From Verrucomicrobiota bacterium (GTDB lineage: Bacteria > Verrucomicrobiota > Verrucomicrobiia > Limisphaerales > J093), in assembly GCA_003695015.1 (NCBI GenBank), contig RFJD01000577.1, positions 1 to 13,708 of the forward strand: DNA of 13,708 bases. Direction: 5' to 3'. The notes beneath the pieces were generated by a model. It saw only the letters and a list, made by a program, of their open reading frames with translations. It did not search any database and was not told the origin of the DNA. Made by a program: the position numbers and the translations under genes. Position 1 is the stretch's first letter. Each line of letters opens with the position of its first letter. Below, piece after piece: positions 5,172 to 12,359 of this stretch.

Positions 5172-6503
5172 ATGGTGCAGGCCGCAGCGCAGCGGGAACC
5201 AGGGTCGCGCCGACGCATCGCCGTCGTGGGGGGTGGCATTTCGGGCCTTTACGCCGCGTGGCTGCTCGCGCCGAAATGTGACGTCGTTGTGTTTGAAGCG
5301 GAGCCGCGGCTCGGCGGCCACGCCCGTACGGTCGTTGCGGGCCGCCATCGCAACCGCTCCGTGGACACGGGCTTCATCGTCTACAACCACGCGAATTATC
5401 CTCATCTCGCCCGGCTTTTCGACGAGCTCGACGTGCCGGTCGCGGCCAGCGACATGAGCTTTTCCGTATCGGTGGATGACGGCCGGATCGAATACGGGCT
5501 CGGCAGTCTGCGGGCCCTGGTCGGACAGGCCTCAAACCTGCTGCGTCCCGGCTTCTGGGCAATGATCCGCGACATTCTGCGTTTCCACCGACACGCTCCC
5601 CAAGTGGTCGAGCACGAGGACCTCACGCTCGGCGCGCTTATCCGCCGGCTGCGGCTCGGGTGCTGGTTCGCCGATTACCACCTGCGGCCGATGTGCTCCG
5701 CAATCTGGTCGACGCCGCGTGCGCAAATTGACGACTATCCAGCACGCTCTCTCGTGCGCTTCTTTCGCAACCACGGGCTGCTGTCGGTAAACGGCCAGCA
5801 TCGGTGGTGGACCGTGCGGGGCGGCTCGGCCGTCTATGTGGAGCGGCTGGCGGCGGCTCTGCGCCGGAAGGGCGTGTCGCTGCGCGTCGGCACGTCGGTG
5901 GAGGCGGTTGCGCGCCGACAGACCGGCATTATCCTGCGGGTCGCGGGCGGCGGGCTAGAGTCCTTCGACGACGTCGTGCTCGCCTGCCACGCGGATGCGG
6001 CGCTGCGGCTTCTAGCCGATGCGGACCGTGAGGAGCGTACGGTACTGGGCGCTTTCCGCTTTCAGACGAACCGCGCGCTGTTGCACGCCGATCCGCGTCT
6101 GATGCCGCGGCGCCGGTCCGTGTGGTCGGCCTGGAACTATCTCGTGGGACGCGATCCGGATGGCGGCGCGAGCGTGACATACTGGATGAACCGCCTCCAG
6201 GCGCTACCCGAGGATGATCCGCTCTTCGTGACCCTTAACCCGACCGTCGAACCGCTGGCGGAGCTCGTCTACGACGAGACGACCTTCCGCCATCCCGTAT
6301 TCACCCACGCGGCGCTCGAAGCCCAAGAGCGGCTTGCGGCGCTGCAAGGGCTGCGGCGGACCTGGTTTGTCGGCGCCTGGCTTCGCCACGGATTTCACGA
6401 AGACGGCTGCGCGAGCGCCTGGCGGGTGGCGCGTACCCTCCTCGCCGCCGCCGACGGCGGCTGCGCGCACGGATCCCGGTCGCGCGAGCTTGCGGTGTCA
6501 TGA
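5172..6503 (+). CDS. FAD-dependent amine-oxidase-like protein (UfaD-like fatty-acyl desaturase)
   Basis: A 443-residue flavoprotein of the NAD(P)-binding/flavin-amine-oxidoreductase family. The N-terminal FAD-binding motif VVGGGISGL lies at 18-26, followed by the family stretch EAEPRLGGHARTV. The C-terminal FAD-contact segment is FVGAWLRHGFHEDG. The R. sphaeroides homolog (RSP_1091 as I recall) is needed for furan fatty acid formation, where UfaD introduces a second double bond into a methylated phospholipid acyl chain, and it was also implicated in ChrR turnover. It is the first gene of a six-gene operon, behind a predicted RpoE promoter. The start at 5172 has only a weak purine-rich ribosome binding site (GAAAGA). 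Its stop overlaps the next start (ATGA). Family call is strong; the exact reaction is by homology and context. Confidence 0.85.
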   Translation: MVQAAAQREPGSRRRIAVVGGGISGLYAAWLLAPKCDVVVFEAEPRLGGHARTVVAGRHRNRSVDTGFIVYNHANYPHLARLFDELDVPVAASDMSFSVSVDDGRIEYGLGSLRALVGQASNLLRPGFWAMIRDILRFHRHAPQVVEHEDLTLGALIRRLRLGCWFADYHLRPMCSAIWSTPRAQIDDYPARSLVRFFRNHGLLSVNGQHRWWTVRGGSAVYVERLAAALRRKGVSLRVGTSVEAVARRQTGIILRVAGGGLESFDDVVLACHADAALRLLADADREERTVLGAFRFQTNRALLHADPRLMPRRRSVWSAWNYLVGRDPDGGASVTYWMNRLQALPEDDPLFVTLNPTVEPLAELVYDETTFRHPVFTHAALEAQERLAALQGLRRTWFVGAWLRHGFHEDGCASAWRVARTLLAAADGGCAHGSRSRELAVS

Positions 6504-7267
6504 GTGGCTTCGCCCGTCCCACCCCGCCGCTGCGGCTGAGTGCGCAGACGACGCATCTGCGGCGCGGTGCCATCCGTCACCGGCTTCGCCACCATGTGGA
6601 AATGCTTCTGATCGATCCGGAGGCGGACACGCCGCTGCCTGTTCCGTTGCGGCGCAACCGCTTCGGCCTTCTTTCCGTCCAGGATCGTGACCATGGCGGT
6701 CCGCCGGGCCGCGGCCGGGGTGCGGCCTGGGCACGCGAGGTGCTTGCCCGTTATGGGGTCCCGTTTGACCGACTCGGTCTTCTGACGGGCCCGCGCTTCC
6801 TGTGGTGGAGCTTCAATCCCGTCAGCTTCTGGCTCGCCTGGCGCGCAGAGGAGCTGATGGCAGTGATTGCGGAGGTCACCAACACGTGGCGGGAACGACA
6901 CTCCTACGTCTGCGTGCGTGCTGACCGCGGTCCGATAACGGCCGACGACATCCTGACGGTGCGCAAGGTCTTTCACGTCTCTCCGTTTCAGGACGTCGCC
7001 GGCGTCTATCGCTTCCGCTTCGCGATCGACGCCGGCGGCGTCGACATCCGCATCGTCCTGCGTAACGGCGGGCAAGGGGTGGTCGCGACGCTCAAGGGCC
7101 GGTTCAGACCGCTCGACTGCCGGAACGCTTTCGCGATGGTGCTGCGCCATCCGCTCGGGCCTCTGCGCACCCTTGCTCTCATCCACGGGCATGCCGCACG
7201 GCTCGCGCTCAAGGGAGCTGCCTGGCGCGACCGACCGGCGCCGCCACTTAAGGAGACCAGTCCATGA
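6500..7267 (+). CDS. DUF1365 family protein (UfaO-like)
   Basis: A 255-residue DUF1365 protein with all main family blocks: an N-terminal RHRLRHHVEMLLID, FNPVSFW at 105-111, AEVTNTWRERHSY at 124-136 and KVFHVSPF at 156-163. Conserved histidines in these blocks could bind a metal or cofactor, but none is proven. DUF1365 genes nearly always sit between the FAD protein and a cyclopropane-synthase-like methyltransferase. In R. sphaeroides the homolog (RSP_1090 as I recall) is needed for the O2-dependent step of furan fatty acid synthesis. It overlaps both neighbours by 4 bp (ATGA at each junction), so the three proteins are probably made together. The 70-residue N-terminal part is Arg-rich. Family assignment is strong; the UfaO role is inferred. 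Confidence 0.87.
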   Translation: MSGFARPTPPLRLSAQTTHLRRGAIRHRLRHHVEMLLIDPEADTPLPVPLRRNRFGLLSVQDRDHGGPPGRGRGAAWAREVLARYGVPFDRLGLLTGPRFLWWSFNPVSFWLAWRAEELMAVIAEVTNTWRERHSYVCVRADRGPITADDILTVRKVFHVSPFQDVAGVYRFRFAIDAGGVDIRIVLRNGGQGVVATLKGRFRPLDCRNAFAMVLRHPLGPLRTLALIHGHAARLALKGAAWRDRPAPPLKETSP

Positions 7268-8463
7268 CGAAAAACGCGTCCCCCCCTCTCCGCCCGGCGC
7301 GCCCGGGCGTGCTCAGACGCACGATCGCTCGTGCGTTCCTGGACGCGCTTTCGCAGATTGCAGAGGGTTCGATCCGCATCGTCACACCCGAAGGCCACGT
7401 CCATCACTTCGGCTCCGGGGCGCCCGAGGCCGAGCTTGTCATCCGCGACTGGGCCGCTGTGACCGCCGCGAAGGCGCGCGGCGACATCGGTTTCGGCGAG
7501 GCCTATGCGCTGGGTCTGTGGGACAGCTCCGACATCGAGGCATTCTGCACGCTTGCCATCCGCAACGCCGAACGCCTCGGCGATTTCTACGCGCCGCGCG
7601 GGTGGCGGCTGCTGTGGCTTAGGGCGGTGGACAAACTTCTGCGCGCCAATTCCCGGCGTGGCGCCGCGCGCAACATTCGCGCCCATTATGATGCCGGCAA
7701 CGAGTTCTTCCGCCAATGGCTCGACGCCGGCATGCATTACTCATGCGCCCTGTTCGCCGGCGACGGCGACAGCCTCGAGCAGGCTCAGCTCAACAAGTGC
7801 GACCGCATCCTCGCGCGGCTCGGGCCGGGCACCGGCACCCTGCTTGAGATCGGATGCGGCTGGGGCGGCTTCGCCGAACGCGCCGCCGATTACGGCCACG
7901 CCGTGACGGGCATCACGATCTCGCTGCAGCAGAAGGCCTATGCGGATGCGCGGCTGGACGGCCGCGCGGAGATTCGTCTGCAGGATTACCGCGATGTCGA
8001 GGGGATGTTCGACAACATCGTCTCGATCGAGATGATCGAGGCGGTCGGCGAGCGCTACTGGCCGACCTACTTCGCAACGCTCGCACGCCGGCTGCGGCCC
8101 GGCGGGCGGGCCGTGATCCAGGCGATTACCGTGTCGGATGACTATTTTCCCGTCTACCGCCGAAACAGTGACTACATCCGCCACTACACCTTTCCCGGCG
8201 GCATGCTGCTGTCCCCGGGCGTGATCACGGAACAGGCGCGTCGGGCCGGATTGGCCGTCGTCGAGCGCTTCGCCTTCGGACAGCACTACGCGCGCACGCT
8301 GCGCGAGTGGATGCGGCGGATGCAGACGCGCGCCGACCGACTGCAAACCTACGGTTATGGCGAACCAGCCTTGCGCCCATGGCGGTTCTACCTCGGGGCC
8401 TGCGCAGCCGCTTTCGCCGTCGGCCACACGGATGTCTCGCAGGTGGTGCTCGAGCATGCCTGA
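7264..8463 (+). CDS. Cyclopropane-fatty-acyl-phospholipid synthase-like methyltransferase (UfaM/CfaS-like)
   Basis: A 399-residue SAM-dependent methyltransferase acting on unsaturated acyl chains of membrane phospholipids. An N-terminal lipid-facing domain of about 135 residues is followed by the family block HYDAGNEFF and MHYSCALF (near 142-163), SAM motif I EIGCGWGG at 195-202, the acidic block IVSIEMIEAVGERY (near 250-263) and HYTFPGGMLLSP (near 306-317). These match CFA synthases, including the Cys, Glu and His regions used for bicarbonate binding. In R. sphaeroides a class of these enzymes (UfaM) instead makes a methylated trans-unsaturated chain, the precursor of furan fatty acids. Sitting next to UfaD/UfaO-like genes favours that role, but a cyclopropane product is possible. 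A strong ribosome binding site (AAGGAG) precedes the ATG. Confidence 0.88.
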   Translation: MTKNASPPLRPARPGVLRRTIARAFLDALSQIAEGSIRIVTPEGHVHHFGSGAPEAELVIRDWAAVTAAKARGDIGFGEAYALGLWDSSDIEAFCTLAIRNAERLGDFYAPRGWRLLWLRAVDKLLRANSRRGAARNIRAHYDAGNEFFRQWLDAGMHYSCALFAGDGDSLEQAQLNKCDRILARLGPGTGTLLEIGCGWGGFAERAADYGHAVTGITISLQQKAYADARLDGRAEIRLQDYRDVEGMFDNIVSIEMIEAVGERYWPTYFATLARRLRPGGRAVIQAITVSDDYFPVYRRNSDYIRHYTFPGGMLLSPGVITEQARRAGLAVVERFAFGQHYARTLREWMRRMQTRADRLQTYGYGEPALRPWRFYLGACAAAFAVGHTDVSQVVLEHA

Positions 8464-9703
8464 GACCCTGTCCCCGGCGGGGCCGACGCGCGCGCAGAGG
8501 TGGCGGATCGGTCTTTTTGCGGCGCTGCTCGCCTGTGCGGGGCTTCCGCTCTACGTGCACCTGCCGCGCTTCGTCGCCGATCTCGGCCTGCCGATCGGAG
8601 GCGTCGGCGTGCTGCTGCTGGCGCTGCGGGCTTTCGATTTCGTCCAGGATCCGATTCTCGGTCGGCTGGTGGACAGGTTTCGTGCGCGGGTGGCGGTGCT
8701 CGCCGCCGTGGCAACATTGGGGCTCGGCAGTGCCTTCGCGATCGTCTTCGCCGGCCGGCCCGGGCCCGTCGGGCTGGTGGGCGGTCTTGCTGTGGTCTTT
8801 ACCGCCTACAGTCTCGGCATGATCCTTCTTTATGCGCTCTCGGTGGAGCTTGCCGCCGGCGGCGAGAGTCGGGTCCATGTGGGGCTTGCGGCCTGGCGCG
8901 AGACGGGTGCGCTCACCGGTGTCCTGCTCGCCTCTCTCGCCCCGGCGGTGCTGGTCGCCGCGTTCGGAACGGCACAGGGGTACGCCGCCTTCGGGCTCGT
9001 CATGGCGGCAGCGGCCACGGCGGTCTGGGTCGTCTGCCGGCCGCTCTGGCACTGGCCTCCTGCGGCGCCGGCGCCGGCCTTCGCGGTGCGCCCGTTTCTC
9101 TCGGCGGGCGGGGGACGGCTGCTCCTTCTTGCGCTCGTCAACGCCCTGCCCACCGCCGTGACCGCGACCCTGTTCCTCTTCTTTGTCGAGGATCACTTGC
9201 GGCTGCCGGAACTCTCCGGCGCTTTCCTTGCTCTGTTCTTCGTCACCGCCGGGCTCGCCGCGCCGCTTTGGGCCACGTGCGCCCGTCGCTTCGGCGCACG
9301 GCCCATCCTGATGGTGAGCATGAGTCTGGCGATCGCGAGCTTCCTCTGGGCGGCGCTGCTGCCACCCGGCGCGGCGTGGGCGTTCGCGGCCGTGTCGGCG
9401 GGATCGGGCGCGGCGGTGGGTGCCGAGCTTGTGCTGCTGCCGGCGTTGTTCGCGTCGCTCCTGGACCGCAACGCTCTGCCCGCCGGAGTCGCCTTCGGAC
9501 TGTGGTCGTTTGTCGCGAAATTTGCTCTCGCGCTCGCGGCGGCGCTGGTGCTGCCGGCACTCGCGGCGGCGGGCTACGTCCCTGGCGCGGCGCCCGATGC
9601 GATGGCCGCGGGTGCGCTCGTCCTCGGTTACGCCGTGCTGCCCTGCGTCATCAAGCTTGTGGCGCTCGGCCTGCTGTGCAGCCTGCCCAAGGAGATTTTC
9701 TGA
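8456..9703 (+). CDS. MFS transporter of the GPH (glycoside-pentoside-hexuronide) cation symporter type
   Basis: A 415-residue inner-membrane protein with about twelve hydrophobic segments. The GPH-family signature lies after helix 2: RAFDFVQDPILGRLVDRF (58-75), with acidic D61, D65 and D73. Ala, Leu, Val and Gly dominate the rest. The start is set at 8456, overlapping the methyltransferase stop by 8 bp, with AGGTGG about 9 nt upstream; a longer frame would run far into the methyltransferase gene. In R. sphaeroides a GPH symporter gene lies in the same RpoE-dependent operon. The substrate is unknown: classical members carry sugars, but the setting suggests a lipid-related or stress-related solute, or a lipid flippase-like role as in MFSD2-type relatives. 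That last point is speculation. Confidence 0.85.
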   Translation: MPETLSPAGPTRAQRWRIGLFAALLACAGLPLYVHLPRFVADLGLPIGGVGVLLLALRAFDFVQDPILGRLVDRFRARVAVLAAVATLGLGSAFAIVFAGRPGPVGLVGGLAVVFTAYSLGMILLYALSVELAAGGESRVHVGLAAWRETGALTGVLLASLAPAVLVAAFGTAQGYAAFGLVMAAAATAVWVVCRPLWHWPPAAPAPAFAVRPFLSAGGGRLLLLALVNALPTAVTATLFLFFVEDHLRLPELSGAFLALFFVTAGLAAPLWATCARRFGARPILMVSMSLAIASFLWAALLPPGAAWAFAAVSAGSGAAVGAELVLLPALFASLLDRNALPAGVAFGLWSFVAKFALALAAALVLPALAAAGYVPGAAPDAMAAGALVLGYAVLPCVIKLVALGLLCSLPKEIF

Positions 9704-10266
9704 TGTTCAAGCTGCTCTCCGCTCTCTTCTTTCTGCTCGCCACCGGGTTGGTTCTGCACCGCCTGCTGTTCAGCTTCGCCGCGCAGTCGCCGGCGGCGTA
9801 TGCGGACACGGCTCCGGCCTTCGACCTGCGCCGGCATCTTGCCGGCGACATGATCTCCGAAGGCGTCATCTTCGGCCCCGCCGGCATCGTCTCGGCACGC
9901 TTCGTGGCGCGCATGCGGGGCAGCTGGGTGCGACAGACGGGCACGCTTGTGGAAGAGTTTACCTACGCCTCCGGCGCGACCCAGAAGCGGCAGTGGACAA
10001 TCACCATCGAGCAGAACGGCCGGTTCACAGCCACGGCCCCCGACATCGTCGGCGTCGCCGAAGGTCGGATCTCGGGTGCGACCGCACGCCTCACCTATCG
10101 CCTCCGGCTTCCGGACAGCGCCGGCGGCCATGTGCTCGATGTCGTCGACTGGATGTATCTCGCACCGAACGGCACCATTCTCAACCGCTCGCAGATGCGC
10201 AAGTTCGGGATCACCGTTGCGGAGCTGGTGGCGACCGTGCGGCCTGAGCAGGAGAAGACGCCGTGA
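9703..10266 (+). CDS. DUF3833 family protein with N-terminal membrane or signal segment
   Basis: A 187-residue DUF3833 protein. Residues 4-28 form a hydrophobic segment that is either an uncleaved anchor or a signal peptide; there is no lipobox Cys, although many family members are lipoproteins. The body shows the family pattern: RHLAGDMISEGVIFG (44-58), VEEFTYASG (83-91), KRQWTI (95-100), TAPDIVGVAEGRISG (111-125), DVVDWMYLAPNG (146-157) and QMRKFGI (164-170). This looks like a lipocalin-like beta-barrel fold. The function is unknown. It is regularly found with the cfa/DUF1365/FAD cluster, so it may bind or carry modified lipids in the periplasm. The start overlaps the transporter stop by one base (TGATG), with AAGGAG upstream; its end overlaps the next start. 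Confidence 0.85.
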   Translation: MFKLLSALFFLLATGLVLHRLLFSFAAQSPAAYADTAPAFDLRRHLAGDMISEGVIFGPAGIVSARFVARMRGSWVRQTGTLVEEFTYASGATQKRQWTITIEQNGRFTATAPDIVGVAEGRISGATARLTYRLRLPDSAGGHVLDVVDWMYLAPNGTILNRSQMRKFGITVAELVATVRPEQEKTP

Positions 10267-10991
10267 CGACATTCGCCGGATCCCGCTGGTGGATCGTGGG
10301 GGCCAGCTTCGGCCTCGGCCGCGCGCTGGCGCTGGCGCTCGCGCGCGAGGGTGCCGACGTCATCGCGTCCGCCCGCAGCGCCGACGCGCTGGCCGAGCTC
10401 GCCCGCGCGCAACCCGGAATCAAGCCTCTGCCCGTGGATGTTACCGATCCCGGTGCAGTCGCGGCGGCGGTGGAACGGGCCGGGGCGGTCGATGGTCTCT
10501 TGTATGCCGCCGGCGATTACGAACCCATGAGCGCCCGCGCCTGGCGGCCCGGCGTTGCCGAGCAGGTCGCTGCTGTCAACTTCATCGGTGCGCTGACCGT
10601 GCTGTCTCATGTCGTGCCGGCGATGGTCGCGCGCGGCAAAGGCCGGATCGTGCTGATCGGCTCGCTCGCCGGGTTCAGGGGACTGCCGGGCGCCATCGGC
10701 TACGGGGCAAGCAAGGCGGCGCTCATGCATCTGGCTGAGAATCTGCGCGTCGATCTCACGGGCACCGGGGTGACGGTTCAGTGCATCAACCCGGGGTTCA
10801 TCGCGACCCGGCTGACCGCCAGGAACGACTTCCGGATGCCGCAGATCATGACGCCCGACGAAGCGGCGTGTCGGACCCTGCGCGCGATCCGCTCGGGCCG
10901 GTTTTCGGTAAGCTTTCCCGCCCCCTTCGCCTGGCTCTTCACGCTCGGCCGGCACCTTCCCGTTGCGCTGTTTCAGGCCCTGGTCCGCTGA
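10263..10991 (+). CDS. SDR-family oxidoreductase (classical type)
   Basis: A 242-residue short-chain dehydrogenase/reductase. The cofactor glycine motif is GASFGLG (13-19), an NNAG-like YAAGD follows at 81-85, then Asn106, Ser134 in IGSLAG and the catalytic Tyr147-x3-Lys151 in YGASK. The C-terminal 40 residues are hydrophobic and Pro-rich (FPAPFAWLFTLGRHLPVALF), as in SDRs that act on lipid or isoprenoid substrates at the membrane. It begins with GTG inside GTGA, overlapping the DUF3833 stop, and is the last gene of the operon. R. sphaeroides has an SDR at the same end of its RpoE-controlled operon. The substrate is unknown; an oxidised acyl-chain product is a reasonable guess from context only. 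Confidence 0.9.
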   Translation: MTTFAGSRWWIVGASFGLGRALALALAREGADVIASARSADALAELARAQPGIKPLPVDVTDPGAVAAAVERAGAVDGLLYAAGDYEPMSARAWRPGVAEQVAAVNFIGALTVLSHVVPAMVARGKGRIVLIGSLAGFRGLPGAIGYGASKAALMHLAENLRVDLTGTGVTVQCINPGFIATRLTARNDFRMPQIMTPDEAACRTLRAIRSGRFSVSFPAPFAWLFTLGRHLPVALFQALVR

Positions 10992-10994
10992 AAT

Positions 10995-11021
10995 GAGACG
11001 CCGTCACCGCCGGGCGGTCTC
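10995..11021 (+). terminator. Possible hairpin after the lipid-modification operon
   Basis: GAGACGCC (10995-11002) pairs with GGC-g-GTCTC (11013-11021) with one bulged G and a 10-nt loop, starting three bases after the SDR stop. No T-run follows, so at best it marks a factor-dependent end or a 3'-protecting hairpin. Weak. Confidence 0.25.
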
Positions 11022-11222
11022 TCGCGCGATCGCACGGGCGAAGGCGAGCGGCGGGGCGCAGCGCAGGACGACCCGTGCCCACTGCTTCGTCGGCACGCCC
11101 GCCTTCTCGATGACGCGCGTAACCTTTTGGCGCAAAGAATTGAAGCAATTGCAGCGGTCGCCGAAGCCGGGGGTTGTGTCGAGTCGCTGCTCCCAGACCA
11201 CCGGGCGCTGCCGGGTCGGCAA
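11004..11222 (-). CDS. Unrecognised short coding-like fragment
   Basis: A 72-codon frame beginning at a TTG (open for 11 further codons upstream, to a TGA at 11256). By hand count about 62 of 72 codons end in G or C while second positions are far less GC-rich, the pattern of real genes in this DNA. The peptide is mixed rather than a simple Arg/Pro shadow: it contains VVWEQRL, GDRCNCFNSLRQK and WARVVLRCAPPLAFA. It lacks a good ribosome binding site and I cannot assign a family. It converges on the lipid operon and lies inside the repeat-bracketed segment. It could be a small hypothetical gene, the C-terminal remnant of a decayed gene, or a chance frame. Confidence 0.3.
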   Translation of the reverse strand: MPTRQRPVVWEQRLDTTPGFGDRCNCFNSLRQKVTRVIEKAGVPTKQWARVVLRCAPPLAFARAIARETARR

Positions 11223-11445
11223 CGGGTTCTCTGCCTCGATCGCGACTTCATCCCTTCAGCCGCTGCGCGCGACTGGGGGGTTCTCCACGCCCCCGCCGTC
11301 GCTCCATTTCGATCCAGACGCCGCCTGCCGCGGCTGCCCTCCGCGGGTATCGAACGGACTTGCACCGACGGCGCGTATCTGGTACACATCCGGCGTTCCG
11401 CGTTCGGAAAATTGCTGTGAGATCAGCGCCTTACGGTGTACCAGT

Positions 11446-11468
11446 TGGTTTCCGTCCCTGGGCACCAT
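11446..11468 (+). repeat. Right copy of tRNA-Phe-3'-end-like direct repeat (att-like)
   Basis: Exact match to 19-41, same orientation, 11.4 kb away. Similarity extends three bases upstream with one mismatch (CAGTTGG here, CAGATGG at the left copy). As on the left there is no tRNA body upstream. Together the copies bracket the whole rpoE/lipid island. No integrase or transposase gene lies beside either copy. Confidence 0.6.
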
Positions 11469-11576
11469 CTTCGGCTTCCCATCCCCGGTTCATGGACCGC
11501 TGCGGCAACACGGTGCGCGGGACGGCCGGTTGCGGCCGCCGACACGGCCGGCTCGCGGCATTCCGGGGGCAGGCGG

Positions 11577-12359
11577 CTAATAGAAGATCGGGTGCAGCAG
11601 GTCGGGGTAGACCAGATCGCCCTCTTCGATCACGTATTCCCTGCGCAGAAACTCTTCCGCCACCTCGTCCGTGAAATCCGCGTTGCGCGTGTAGCGGATC
11701 TCCTTCGTCCTGTCCTGCTTCACGCGTTCCATCTCGAAGATGGAGCCATCGCGGATCGCTCGACACAGCCCGTGATGGGCGGCGGCCACGGCCCGCATCG
11801 TGAAGTCGAACGGGCTGTCTCCGTCCATCAGCCGCGGCAGGCAGTGGAACAGCATGTCGCCGCTGTCGAGCCCCTTGCTCAGCATGTGGATCGTGGCGCC
11901 GACATAGCCCGGCCGGTCGTCGTACAATGCCCAGAAATTGCACGATGATCCTCTGTAATATGGCGAAATTCCCATGTGGATGTTGATGGCGCCGTGGTCG
12001 ACAAGGAAATCGACGAGCCATCCGCGTATGTAGCTCGCGCCGAATACGACATACAGATCGGCCTCGAGCGCATCCGCCAACTGGCGTTTTTCGAGCAGGT
12101 TCAGATCGCCGTGCTTTATGGCGAGGATCCGGGCATTGCCCGGAAGAAAGCGGATGTCTCCGAACAATCGTCTTTCCGCCGCGATGACGTTGCCGAAATA
12201 CCGCTGCATCACGTCGCTCTTCTTGAAGAAGTCCTGGACCTTGCCGGGAAAGACGGTGTTGACCTCGCAGATCACGTTCACGTCATCGGCAAGCTGCGCG
12301 AGAGCGGCCGCCAGGTGAAGGTGTCGCGGCTGGTTGCTGGTAAAGAGGGTGATCTTCAT
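11577..12359 (-). CDS. Formyltransferase-family protein (Formyl_trans_N)
   Basis: A 260-residue single-domain formyltransferase of the methionyl-tRNA/GAR/sugar-formyltransferase fold. The catalytic triad is visible: N126 and H128 in INIHMGISPYYRG and D165 in GLDSGDML, matching the Asn-His-Asp of Fmt and ArnA (HxSLLPxxRG and LDTGDM). It lacks the C-terminal tRNA-binding domain of Fmt, so transfer of formyl from 10-formyl-tetrahydrofolate to an amino group on a sugar or other small molecule is more likely than Met-tRNA. The start overlaps the stop of the upstream deacetylase gene (ATGA), so the two are translationally coupled. A longer frame upstream is only the shadow of that deacetylase. Family call is good; the substrate is unknown. 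Confidence 0.85.
   Translation of the reverse strand: MKITLFTSNQPRHLHLAAALAQLADDVNVICEVNTVFPGKVQDFFKKSDVMQRYFGNVIAAERRLFGDIRFLPGNARILAIKHGDLNLLEKRQLADALEADLYVVFGASYIRGWLVDFLVDHGAINIHMGISPYYRGSSCNFWALYDDRPGYVGATIHMLSKGLDSGDMLFHCLPRLMDGDSPFDFTMRAVAAAHHGLCRAIRDGSIFEMERVKQDRTKEIRYTRNADFTDEVAEEFLRREYVIEEGDLVYPDLLHPIFY

Larger units (their letters stand above)
10992..11576. other. Gene-poor stretch between the island and the sugar-modification pair
   Basis: These 585 bases contain no gene I can name. They hold a weak hairpin right after the operon (10995-11021), a coding-like minus-strand fragment (11004-11222) and the right copy of the 23-bp tRNA-3'-like repeat (11446-11468). The remainder shows no recognisable motif or homology. 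On the minus strand the frame from 11468 to 11004 is interrupted only by one TGA (11256-11258), which may be chance in GC-rich DNA or a decayed gene. Confidence 0.4.

Noticed and set aside
6470..7210. HGSRSREL encoded near both 6470 and 7190
   Set aside because: The two peptides arise in different frames with different DNA; coincidence in Arg-rich GC-rich sequence.
9703..10247. Arg/Ser/His-rich plus-strand frames over the DUF3833 gene
   Set aside because: They are out-of-frame shadows; the DUF3833 frame has the family pattern, a ribosome binding site and proper junctions.
11340..11420. Possible tRNA or group II intron remnant, from TTCGATACC and GTGCAAGTCC on the minus strand
   Set aside because: No arms pair into a tRNA and no intron domain V or reverse transcriptase is present.
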